From: a virus
Strand: one strand, 5' to 3'
Virus record (IMG/VR): IMGVR_UViG_3300045135_000724
Location: 1 to 32,609 of that record
DNA: 32,609 nucleotides
The notes under the pieces: model-generated
The model's input: the letters and a program-made list of their open reading frames with translations, nothing else
What the model was told of the DNA's origin: nothing
The model's database searches: none
Shown: positions 1-6,761 of the stretch, piece after piece
Position numbering within the stretch: position 1 is the stretch's first letter
Layout of the letters: every line of letters begins with the position of its first letter
Position numbers and translations under genes: made by a program

Positions 1-691
1 TTTCATCCACAATCACAGCATCAAACTGTTCAAAATATTCTTTAGGCTTTTTAACCAAAGACTGGTATGTACCTATAATAATATTCTTATTTGTTTTAAT
101 CTTTTGACCTGCATAAATCTGTTGAATACGTAAATCAACTTTATTCATATAATTATATTCATGGAAATCTTCGTGAGCCTGAACAACAAGAGAAACATTT
201 GGCACAATAAATAAGATCTTTTCTGCCTTTTGTTTTTCAAGCATATAAGCTACTGTTAAGAAAGATATTAATGTCTTACCGGCCGATGTGGCTAGCTCTG
301 CTAAACATCTTCTGAATCTTAATATATTGTAAGCCGTTTCTATTTGATAGTCTCTAGGAGTAATCTTAGAGCCTTCAAAGAACTCTAACGCCCATTGTTC
401 AAATGAGTCAGCATTCATGTTAGGGTCGATTAGTCTACGAATACCCTGAATATCTACATCGAATCTATAATCCTTACAGATTTGGATAACATATCTCCAT
501 AAACCTGCAGGAATCCACTTGTCATCTTTGATATACGAGACATAGCCGTCCCACACGCCTTTCTTAACGAGGGGATTAAATCTCCAACTTTCGATTCTTT
601 TAGTTAGTGAAATCCTAAGTTGGTCTAGCTCTAGCTCTGTAATCTCATCAATTCTTAAGAACTGATTGTCATCTGTTAACGTTAGTACCAA
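1..691 (-). CDS. uvsW: UvsW-like DNA/RNA helicase, N-terminal part (runs off left edge)
   Basis: In T4, UvsW is a superfamily 2 helicase that unwinds R-loops and branched DNA and drives the switch to recombination-dependent replication. The frame is open from 691 to the left edge (230 codons). The N-terminal ~110 residues have the UvsW look (WRFNPLVKKGVWDGYVSYI, ~36-54). Walker A is ATSAGKT (134-140), then a motif Ia-like IVPNVSLVVQ stretch, GTYQSLVKKPKEYF, and the Walker B/DEAH start DAVIVDE at the edge. T4 UvsW shows the same order (PTSAGRS, GTWQTVVKQPKEWF). The start is odd: this frame has no ATG before a stop at 695-697, so TTG at 691 is the first candidate. An ATG at 698 would give MKLVLTLTDD only if one T of a TTT run were removed. 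UvsY lies just upstream, as in T4. The family call is firm; the start is not. Confidence 0.9.
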   Translation of the reverse strand, partial: MVLTLTDDNQFLRIDEITELELDQLRISLTKRIESWRFNPLVKKGVWDGYVSYIKDDKWIPAGLWRYVIQICKDYRFDVDIQGIRRLIDPNMNADSFEQWALEFFEGSKITPRDYQIETAYNILRFRRCLAELATSAGKTLISFLTVAYMLEKQKAEKILFIVPNVSLVVQAHEDFHEYNYMNKVDLRIQQIYAGQKIKTNKNIIIGTYQSLVKKPKEYFEQFDAVIVDE

Positions 692-710
692 ACTTCATAG
701 CACTATTTTT

Positions 711-1142
711 TTACAGTTTAGAAATATCTAATCTGTTCTTGATTGCAAATCCCATATTATCTAGGGTTTTAATTGAGCCCTCAAGAAAGGCTTTTTGTGT
801 TTCCAGCAATTCTAGCATATGCTTATCATCTGCTAAATCTGCCTCTAGAAATCTTTCTCGTTGCTTATCAGTTAACTTATAATCATACTGATAATACTCG
901 ATCCATTTCTGTTTATATTTACGGTCAACAACTGTCTTTTGTGCTCTGATTCTACCGCCTAAAGAAGCAAGTTGATCAACCATGATCTGTCTATATGATA
1001 GTGTATATGCACTAACCTCTTCAAGATTATTACCACGCTTTAAATCCTCAGTAAGACCTTTAATTTTATCAGTCCACTCTAAGCGCTGATTGTTTAGATA
1101 TTCATCTAACTTTAGTATTTTTTCTTGAATAGTAGTTGCCAT
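711..1142 (-). CDS. uvsY: UvsY-like recombination mediator
   Basis: UvsY loads the UvsX recombinase onto gp32-coated single-stranded DNA in T4-type recombination. This 143-residue protein is close to T4 UvsY in length (137) and mostly charged helix. The best match is the C-terminus: SIKTLDNMGFAIKNRLDI (~122-139) resembles the ALDAIKSRGFAIKHIQDM region of T4 UvsY. Basic residues around RIRAQKTVVDRKYKQKW (~64-80) fit single-stranded DNA binding. Context strengthens the call: UvsW follows directly (as in T4), and gp61 and gp32 lie just upstream. The ATG overlaps the stop of the preceding small gene by one base (TAATG), so translation is probably coupled. UvsX itself is not in the window. Confidence 0.8.
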   Translation of the reverse strand: MATTIQEKILKLDEYLNNQRLEWTDKIKGLTEDLKRGNNLEEVSAYTLSYRQIMVDQLASLGGRIRAQKTVVDRKYKQKWIEYYQYDYKLTDKQRERFLEADLADDKHMLELLETQKAFLEGSIKTLDNMGFAIKNRLDISKL

Positions 1143-1357
1143 TAAAATAAGCTATTATTGTTATTATTTTTTATATACACACTAGCTCTTAGTTTCTTTT
1201 TTAGTTTTGGCTTAGCCATTTTCATTTCCTTTTCGGAGTACTCGAAAGTAGAACTATCGAAGTCTACAAAAGCTTTAAGGTTCTTTTCCTTTTTACTTTC
1301 GTTTTCAAAGTCTTCAAAATCTTGATCTAACATCGCGTTTAATAATTCTATTTTCAT
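1142..1357 (-). CDS. Small hypothetical protein between primase and UvsY
   Basis: I do not recognise this 71-residue protein. The N-terminal half is acidic (LDQDFEDFENESKKEKN, ~11-27). The second half is strongly basic (KMAKPKLKKKLRASVYIKNN, ~46-65) and ends in a short asparagine run and SLF. It has no cysteine, signal peptide or membrane segment. Its start overlaps the end of the primase gene by 4 bases, and its stop overlaps the UvsY start by one, so it sits in a coupled series and is probably translated. A polar acidic/basic design in a replication operon fits a small accessory that contacts DNA or a replication protein, but that is inference from context only. Confidence 0.6.
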   Translation of the reverse strand: MKIELLNAMLDQDFEDFENESKKEKNLKAFVDFDSSTFEYSEKEMKMAKPKLKKKLRASVYIKNNNNNSLF

Positions 1358-2481
1358 AAGTAATATGCATCCAATTGTGAATCACTAAAATAATCATATA
1401 TGCGTTTGATGGAATTATCTTTAGTATAAAAGGAAGCTATTACTAAATCATTTAAGTCGTTTATCTCTCTAGGATATTTATCACGCTTTTCTTTGTCTAG
1501 CCCCTTTAAGAACTTCTCCCAAGTTATATTGATCTTTGTATCATCAAAGAACTTTTGCCATGTAAAAATCTTTTTGCCACGGCGGAGTTTTTCCATCATT
1601 TTCTTTTTACCAGTTTCATCATTATCAAACATATAACGAATTGTTGGAATCTCATCAAATTCGTCAGTTGATCTACCGGCAGTTGCAAGTCCAATTGAGT
1701 TTGTAACAAACATAGCATCAATTGGTCCTTCAAACATTGTAACTTCTCGTTGGAAGTCAACTGTTAATATACCAAAAAGTGTTGAAATCTTTTTAAGTGA
1801 AATTAACTCTTCTTCGGTTACATTTAATTCTTTACCCATTTCATCATACATCTTCTCAATATCGTATGTTAAATATCTTGAGTTTTTGTACTTTGCTAAG
1901 GCTCTAGTTTGTAACCCTATAATTTTATCTTGCGGTGCCTTATTTAAGACTACAAGTCTTTTATCTTTAGGCGAATACAAGAAATTATCTAACTTATTGC
2001 TTAACATCCTATCTCGAAGATAAAAGAAACCAGGGTCGCCAGGCTCTATCTCAACCCAACCCATTGCTTTTTTTAATTCATCTCTCGTAGGTGCTAAATC
2101 AAATATAGTTTTAAAGATATCATGTTCTAGAACTTCAGCTTCGTTTGCTTCTGTTTTATGCTCTTGAATATAATCAATAACGACAATAGTATCGTCACGA
2201 TCCTTAAAGTTAACATGATGGTCTTTCAATAAACCGTAAACATCAGAGTGTTGTCCACAGTTAAAGCAGTGATACTGCAAAGTGTCCCAATACAGATTAC
2301 CACGTTTCTTATGTGTATCTGTTGTTGAGTCACCACAATAAGGGCATGCCAGGGATATTCTCCCTGGCATTTCCTTAATCATCCTTTTATTAGAATCAGA
2401 GTGTTGTTCAGTTACAACTTGCTTTACTAAGCTTCTAATCTTGGATTTTAGTTGTTCATCTATTTTAGATATCGAGGTCAT
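1354..2481 (-). CDS. 61: DNA primase, T4 gp61-like
   Basis: This primase makes RNA primers for lagging-strand synthesis together with the replicative helicase. It has an N-terminal zinc-binding domain with CPYC (46-49) and CFNC (72-75), the four-cysteine arrangement of DnaG/gp61 primases, with CGDSTTDTHKKRG between as in T4 gp61 (CGDSKTDQNKARG). The Toprim domain follows: acidic EGPIDAMF (251-258) and MFDNDETG (284-291) match EGPIDSLF and VLDNE in gp61. Length is 375 residues against 342 for T4. The gene starts inside the 3' end of gene 32 (17-base overlap) and overlaps the next small gene by 4 bases. The start ATG is confirmed only by this tight fit; there is no Shine-Dalgarno. No gp41-type helicase is in view. 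Confidence 0.92.
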   Translation of the reverse strand: MTSISKIDEQLKSKIRSLVKQVVTEQHSDSNKRMIKEMPGRISLACPYCGDSTTDTHKKRGNLYWDTLQYHCFNCGQHSDVYGLLKDHHVNFKDRDDTIVVIDYIQEHKTEANEAEVLEHDIFKTIFDLAPTRDELKKAMGWVEIEPGDPGFFYLRDRMLSNKLDNFLYSPKDKRLVVLNKAPQDKIIGLQTRALAKYKNSRYLTYDIEKMYDEMGKELNVTEEELISLKKISTLFGILTVDFQREVTMFEGPIDAMFVTNSIGLATAGRSTDEFDEIPTIRYMFDNDETGKKKMMEKLRRGKKIFTWQKFFDDTKINITWEKFLKGLDKEKRDKYPREINDLNDLVIASFYTKDNSIKRIYDYFSDSQLDAYYL

Positions 2482-3409
2482 TCAAGAATGCGTCTAAGTC
2501 ATCACCTGAATCTGCTGCTGTTGGAGCATCTGGAGTCGTTGTCATTTCCTCTGGAAACTCAAAGTCTGATGCTTCAGTAGTTGCTGCTGTAGTTGTTGCT
2601 TTAGCAGCCGTTTTAGCAGGAGCCTTAGCCTTTGGAGTGCTAGTAACCTCTGTCAAAGAATCACCTGGATTTAGGTATTGGCGTAGAATGCCGTTTACAA
2701 AATCTCTAGTGTCACCATCCCAAGTCTTGTATTCGTATGGCTCAAGAGAAGGAGCTGAATCCAATTGCTCTTTGATAGCTGCCATAGTTTCTTTAGTTCT
2801 TTCAGCTGGTGTACCGTCAATATCAATTGCTGATGTTGAAGCTGAGAACTTAGACTTATCGTAGTTATTATATTCACCTTGACGTGTAATAATCAACTCG
2901 AAGTTTTTACCTGCGAATAGGTCAAATACTTGTGTTGGCTCACCGAATGCTGGCTTCAATTCCTCATCGATCTTTTCTTTGATCTTGTAACCAAACTTGT
3001 AGATCATGTAAGTACCTTCTAGATCTGGGTTTTGAGGATCTTTGATTACCTTAATTAGTGAATAGTATTGTTCACGTCTTTTTAATTTTTCGCTCATTTT
3101 ACGATCTACAGCTGAATCGCTGTTACGCAATTTGAAGAATACATCAGCAATCGGACACTTTTCACCAACTGTTGAAGGAGAATCTACTAATCGACCGTTG
3201 CCTGCTGCATCTGTCAACCAGTGTACATACTTCTTAATAAGTGAATTACGTGGATTTGCTGGATTAGGAACAAAACGAATAAGTGCTTTGTATGTTCCAT
3301 CTTTGCCTTGATCGGCGCTCGGCTTGTAAATCTCATTTACTGCTGAGCTTTTTTGTTCGTGAGTGTCAACGTCTGCAACACCCAAATTGAAAATGTCAAA
3401 ATCTGCCAT
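2465..3409 (-). CDS. 32: Single-stranded DNA binding protein, T4 gp32-like
   Basis: It coats single-stranded DNA during replication, recombination and repair. Features in order: an N-terminal region; an OB-fold core with REQYYSLIKVIKDPQNPDLEG (~111-131), YKFGYKIKEKI and FELIITRQGEYNNYDKSKF, all close to gp32; an alanine/threonine-rich linker (~258-285); and an acidic tail ending DDLDAFLNDLDI, like the DLDDLLNDL end of T4 gp32 that recruits partner proteins. Length is 314 residues (T4: 301). T4 gp32 holds zinc through His64, Cys77, Cys87 and Cys90. Here the only cysteine is C85, so the zinc site appears lost. It is the first gene after a likely promoter and has an AU-rich leader with TTAAA repeats, suggesting its own regulation. 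Primase and UvsY follow. Confidence 0.93.
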   Translation of the reverse strand: MADFDIFNLGVADVDTHEQKSSAVNEIYKPSADQGKDGTYKALIRFVPNPANPRNSLIKKYVHWLTDAAGNGRLVDSPSTVGEKCPIADVFFKLRNSDSAVDRKMSEKLKRREQYYSLIKVIKDPQNPDLEGTYMIYKFGYKIKEKIDEELKPAFGEPTQVFDLFAGKNFELIITRQGEYNNYDKSKFSASTSAIDIDGTPAERTKETMAAIKEQLDSAPSLEPYEYKTWDGDTRDFVNGILRQYLNPGDSLTEVTSTPKAKAPAKTAAKATTTAATTEASDFEFPEEMTTTPDAPTAADSGDDLDAFLNDLDI

Positions 3410-3474
3410 GTCTTAAAAAACTTTAATTTACTTTAATAATTGTTAATTCTTCGATTGTCTTTCGGTACCTTTAA
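3410..3474 (-). promoter_or_regulatory. 32: Gene 32 leader with TTAAA repeats, candidate autogenous operator
   Basis: Read on the minus strand, the stretch before the gp32 ATG is nearly all A/T and contains TTAAA at 3470-3474, 3432-3436 and 3422-3426, plus a TTAAG next to the start. From memory, the T4 gene 32 mRNA leader has a similar unstructured AU-rich region with UUAAA repeats, where gp32 binds its own message and blocks translation; T4 also has an upstream pseudoknot. I see no clear pseudoknot here, only weak pairing. The likeness is seen in the sequence; the regulatory role is inference. Confidence 0.4.
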
Positions 3475-3492
3475 AAACTTTCAAATACGAGT

Positions 3493-3522
3493 ATTATACC
3501 TTACAAAAAAGTATTGTTTCAA
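3493..3522 (-). promoter_or_regulatory. Likely promoter for gene 32 and the downstream replication genes
   Basis: On the minus strand there is TTGAAA (3517-3522), an 18-base spacer and TATAAT (3493-3498), which would start transcription around 3485 and give a leader of about 75 bases. It lies in the only sizeable gene-free gap inside the block, right after the stop of the 59-residue gene. The exact Bacteroidota consensus TAnnTTTG is not present at the right place, and no T4 late box (TATAAATA) is seen. A sigma70-like reading is therefore the best one, with moderate support. Confidence 0.4.
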
Positions 3523-3526
3523 AAAA

Positions 3527-3706
3527 TTAGTGTGAATAGTATCTTGCTCCGTTTTCGTCGATCCAGCCCTGACCTTCCGGAAGTCTTGCTAAACCAGCTT
3601 TACGAAGAATTTCAAGCATTTCAGTTTCTGAAATCCTGTCCTGAGATACTAAACTCTCTAATGAATTCTTTAAATCAATTAATTTTGTTGAGGATAATCC
3701 TTGCAT
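3527..3706 (-). CDS. Small 59-residue hypothetical protein
   Basis: A short gene fits exactly between the radical SAM gene (its stop is 3 bases upstream of this ATG) and the gene 32 promoter. The ATG is at 3706 and TAA at 3527. The protein begins MQGLSSTKLIDLKNSL and ends GWIDENGARYYSH. The first ~40 residues look like amphipathic helices, followed by LPEGQGWIDENGARYY, a compact-looking end. I do not recognise the family. Codon usage looks normal for the window, and the frame occupies the space between neighbours without waste, which is why I call it real. A plus-strand frame over the same bases (3514-3708) is its mirror. Function unknown. Confidence 0.65.
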   Translation of the reverse strand: MQGLSSTKLIDLKNSLESLVSQDRISETEMLEILRKAGLARLPEGQGWIDENGARYYSH

Positions 3707-3709
3707 AGA

Positions 3710-4684
3710 TTATATATCTCTATATGAATCTAAATTAAATGTAGTTCCGTGTAATTTTTGTAGATCTCTATCGTAGTTTGTATAAACTAAAACTTCAGGA
3801 TCATCAATTAAAAAGTCGCATCCTTCACAGTAACTTGGGTAGTTACCATCAATATGCCCTTGACGTAATTCTTGGTATGCTTTACCATTCCATACTTCAT
3901 CAAAAGACTCTTCACTTAAGTGACCTAAAACTGCTTCTTCGTCACGACCTAATACCTGGCAACATGGATGTACAGCACCTCTTTTTCCATCTAAACCACC
4001 TGCTCTAATTGTAATTTCAGGTGCGAATGGACGGCCACATGTTTTCTTACCACCAGATCTTTCGTTAGGATTATCATAAGCACCCGACCAGTTATGCATT
4101 TTCCAAACTTCAGCCTTTGTACCTACTTCATCAATAAAGTTTTTACGGTATTGCTCAAGTTCCCAATCTGCTTTTTCATTATCTAAGATTAAGTGATATG
4201 ATGCAATAAAACAGTCTGCATTAGTTTCGTTAATATACTCAATGGCTTCCTTTGCATTTTGCTTAATAAGTTCGAATGCATCTCTATCCATCCACTTGAT
4301 ATATTGTTCTCTATCATATCCGATTACTGAAAAGCGAATTCTATTAAGACCGGCATCAATACAATCTTTCATAAATTGACCCTTGAACTTAAAACCGTTT
4401 GAACAAATATCTGCTCTCGCACCATATTTACGAACTATCTTAATATACTCAGGTAGGTTTCTAAGTAATGTTGCTTCACCTGAACCTTCTAAGTTAATGA
4501 TTTTAACGCCGCGATCTGCGCACTCTTTTACAATTTCTTCAAATTGATCAAGCGGCATTTTCTTTAAGAAACCTTTATGACGACCTGGATTTGTTTGAGG
4601 ACACATTTCACAAGAATAGTTACAGCCACCATTAATTTCAATTACAGCTCTTTCTATGTTTGTATCTAATATTGTCTTTCTCAT
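3710..4684 (-). CDS. Radical SAM enzyme with SPASM-like C-terminus
   Basis: Radical SAM enzymes use a [4Fe-4S] cluster and S-adenosylmethionine to make a 5'-deoxyadenosyl radical. The cluster motif is CNYSCEMC (C21, C25, C28; CX3CX2C). GSGE (67-70) fits the SAM-binding GGE motif, and CSNGF and RFSVIG follow at strand positions of the barrel. The C-terminal part has further cysteines: KKTCGRPF, HPCCQV and YCEGCDFL. This is the pattern of SPASM/twitch domains that bind extra Fe-S clusters, as in enzymes that modify peptides or proteins (anSME, PqqE-type). Length is 324 residues. It overlaps the upstream 331-residue gene by 4 bases (ATGA), so the two are likely made together. It is not obviously QueE. 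Substrate unknown; fold call strong, SPASM call moderate. Confidence 0.88.
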   Translation of the reverse strand: MRKTILDTNIERAVIEINGGCNYSCEMCPQTNPGRHKGFLKKMPLDQFEEIVKECADRGVKIINLEGSGEATLLRNLPEYIKIVRKYGARADICSNGFKFKGQFMKDCIDAGLNRIRFSVIGYDREQYIKWMDRDAFELIKQNAKEAIEYINETNADCFIASYHLILDNEKADWELEQYRKNFIDEVGTKAEVWKMHNWSGAYDNPNERSGGKKTCGRPFAPEITIRAGGLDGKRGAVHPCCQVLGRDEEAVLGHLSEESFDEVWNGKAYQELRQGHIDGNYPSYCEGCDFLIDDPEVLVYTNYDRDLQKLHGTTFNLDSYRDI

Positions 4685-5676
4685 GCTGGATAATAAAATA
4701 AAATTCTAGTTGCGTTCCAAATAGCGTACAACATTTCTCTTAATGATTCGTTGGGCTCTTGACACTCATACGAATAGTTATTCACTATTATATCTAAAAT
4801 TCTAGATTTGTTTACTTCAGTAGGTTGTAATTTATATAATTCTACTGCAGCTTCAAGAAGTCTAGCTGCCCCAGTGTGCCAAAATATTTCCATTTTATCT
4901 TCCGGGTTATAAATAGGGTGTCTTAATGTGATCTGCTCTAAATAAAATGCAGCAGCTTCATTATTACCTTGTTGCCTATAAGCCCATGCAAATGCCCAGT
5001 CTAAACTTTGGGCCATTCTAGGAATATGTGAAGGGCTGTCTAAAAATTGAAACATTGATTCTTTTTCACCCTTTAAAAATAGATCAAAATCAGTACCCAT
5101 GTAATGTAATAATTCTAAAGCCTCTTGCGGTGCATTTAAATGTATTAACGTCCATGCGCCATTCATTACATCCTGAAAATAAACTAATTCATTATTTTCA
5201 GGGTCACTAACATACTTATAACCATTGATTACTCTATCAAAGCATTCATCAGTAGTTCTATTTAACTGTAGTTTAGTATCTATTGGATCAAACTTATCTA
5301 AAATAAGAGCATGATTACATAAAAGCTCACAGAAAGTTTCTAAGTGTTTTCTTTTAACTTTTTCAGGGGTACTGAAGTTTTCTAAAAGATATTCCCTGTG
5401 TTTGTTATACTTAGATTGTATTTTTAAGAAATGTTGTTGTAATATGCTTTGAGAATCTGGATCTCTAGAATCTAGATTAATAATATCCAAGTTCTTAGGA
5501 TCTCTATAAAATTGATCTTTATAATCTTTAAAGAAAGCACTATTAACAAGTTCATATGCCATAATATTATGGTTATGCAATCCTTTAAACTGTAGTGCTT
5601 TGAAAAAATCGTATTGTTCTTCGAATTGTCTTCTGTCTTGTAATAATGTTTTTAGATGGTCTAAAAAATTACTCAT
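4681..5676 (-). CDS. Alpha-helical (TPR-like) protein coupled to the radical SAM gene
   Basis: I do not recognise a named family. The 331 residues look almost wholly alpha-helical, with repeat-like helix pairs in the second half: GAWTLIHLNAPQEALELLHY (~173-192), SLDWAFAWAYRQQGNNEAAA (~224-243) and GAARLLEAAVELYKLQPTEV (~269-288). This spacing suggests a TPR-like solenoid, usually a protein-binding scaffold. There is no signal peptide, membrane segment or metal motif. Its stop overlaps the radical SAM start (ATGA), so the two products are expected in fixed ratio. It could be the enzyme's partner, a substrate-presenting factor or the substrate itself; the sequence does not choose. A 42-base A/T-rich gap separates it from the RuvC gene. 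Confidence 0.7.
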   Translation of the reverse strand: MSNFLDHLKTLLQDRRQFEEQYDFFKALQFKGLHNHNIMAYELVNSAFFKDYKDQFYRDPKNLDIINLDSRDPDSQSILQQHFLKIQSKYNKHREYLLENFSTPEKVKRKHLETFCELLCNHALILDKFDPIDTKLQLNRTTDECFDRVINGYKYVSDPENNELVYFQDVMNGAWTLIHLNAPQEALELLHYMGTDFDLFLKGEKESMFQFLDSPSHIPRMAQSLDWAFAWAYRQQGNNEAAAFYLEQITLRHPIYNPEDKMEIFWHTGAARLLEAAVELYKLQPTEVNKSRILDIIVNNYSYECQEPNESLREMLYAIWNATRILFYYPA

Positions 5677-5718
5677 AGTTTGAAACTTTTTTTTAAATTT
5701 ACAATATAAGTTAAGGTT

Positions 5719-6405
5719 TTAGGCTTGAGAGTTAGATAAGGTTCTAACCAAGTTATTTAAGAAATACGCATCAACTAAATCATCAAAGGGTTTAGGTATT
5801 TTATTAACCTCTCCGATTTCTTCCCTACAGAACTTATAAACTGCATGGGATTCTATATACTCATCTTTTATTTCGTTCTTTAAGAAAACCTCCCAAAGTT
5901 GAATTTTATTCATATTACCCTTACCTGCAAATTTCTTAATTGTAGAAGGTGCTAAAGTCTGGATTGTCTTAGGATCGAACTCTTCTATAATCCTAAGCTT
6001 AAGAATAGCGGCCGCTGCTGCCATATCTATAATATTGTTTGTACCTTGTTTAGATCCAAAAGAAACACCTTCAAAAGCGAATATAGACTCTTGATCAGGA
6101 TCGATACCATCATAAATAAGTTCTATAATAGTATTTGCAGTTTCCATATATCTTTCAATCTTTGCAAACTCAGAAGAAGAATATTCTTTATTCTTTGAAT
6201 ACTCTGGCTGATCTTTTAAAATAGCACCATTAAGAAGTCCGAAGTCTTCCTGCAGCTTTTGATCTTTTTTAGTACCTGATTTGGGTTTTAAGTATGAGAT
6301 AAAGGTGTATCCAATAGATTCATTGAAAACACATATACCAGGGGAATTTAAAGAGAAATCAATTGTAACGTAATTCACATTAGAACTTTTTACCGATTGC
6401 AGCAC
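5719..6405 (-). CDS. RuvC-fold Holliday junction resolvase
   Basis: RuvC-type nucleases cut four-way DNA junctions with two metal ions held by acidic residues. The motifs are here in order: VTIDFSLNSPGICVF with D16; FAFEGVSFGSKQG with E112; LAPSTIKKFAGKGNMNK (~151-167), the lysine-rich loop; and PFDDLVDAYFL with D208/D209 and D212. T4 resolves junctions with the unrelated endonuclease VII (gp49), so this is a replacement, needed to debranch DNA before packaging. The ATG at 6405 lies inside the previous gene. A GTG at 6378 in the same frame, two bases after that gene's stop, would give MNYVTIDFSLNSPG, a more typical RuvC start, and may be the real one. The sequence is clearly not a terminase: there is no ATPase domain. 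Confidence 0.85.
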   Translation of the reverse strand: MLQSVKSSNVNYVTIDFSLNSPGICVFNESIGYTFISYLKPKSGTKKDQKLQEDFGLLNGAILKDQPEYSKNKEYSSSEFAKIERYMETANTIIELIYDGIDPDQESIFAFEGVSFGSKQGTNNIIDMAAAAAILKLRIIEEFDPKTIQTLAPSTIKKFAGKGNMNKIQLWEVFLKNEIKDEYIESHAVYKFCREEIGEVNKIPKPFDDLVDAYFLNNLVRTLSNSQA

Positions 6406-6748
6406 CTAAAGCAGCGCCAACTAATCTTGAAGTTAACATATCGTACATAACACCTTTTTCAATACCTAGAACTTTAGCAATCATTTTTCCTAAAGATTTA
6501 CCTAGTGCAAAACCTGTTAAACCACCAAAGATAGAACCTAAAAGACCTTCATTAGTCATTTCAGCATCTAATCTATTAATGTCGTATGAGCCATCTTCTA
6601 AAAGATATTCTTTTGAGAATTCTTCTAAAGCAGCATCTACTTTCTCTTCTAGTTCTGGAGTCCAATCAGCATTTAACGATTCTTGTAAAACTGTTAATTC
6701 AGCTTCACTCACGTTTTGATCTTGCATGTAATCTAAAAATGTTTTCAT
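6380..6748 (-). CDS. Glycine-zipper small protein, possibly membrane-active or virion protein
   Basis: The 122-residue protein has two parts. Residues 1-65 are soluble, acidic and helical. Residues 68-121 are rich in glycine and alanine with regular spacing: GLLGSIFGGLTGFALGKSLG (68-87) and RLVGAALGAAIGKKF (108-122). This glycine-zipper pattern is typical of helices that pack tightly in membranes or in oligomers. Possible roles are a holin-like or pore-forming protein, a virion protein that enters the envelope with DNA, or a prohead core protein; none can be chosen. It follows the tail-tube-like gene by 13 bases and overlaps the annotated RuvC start. No signal peptide is seen. Confidence 0.6.
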   Translation of the reverse strand: MKTFLDYMQDQNVSEAELTVLQESLNADWTPELEEKVDAALEEFSKEYLLEDGSYDINRLDAEMTNEGLLGSIFGGLTGFALGKSLGKMIAKVLGIEKGVMYDMLTSRLVGAALGAAIGKKF

Positions 6749-6761
6749 ACCTTATATATCG

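Noticed and set aside
2637-2864. Open frame on the plus strand inside gene 32
   Set aside because: It is antisense to a firmly identified gp32 coding region and shows no family features; it is a shadow of biased codon use.
3514-3708. Open frame on the plus strand next to gene 32
   Set aside because: It mirrors the 59-residue minus-strand gene, which fits the operon exactly; the plus-strand product looks random and would be the only gene on that strand.
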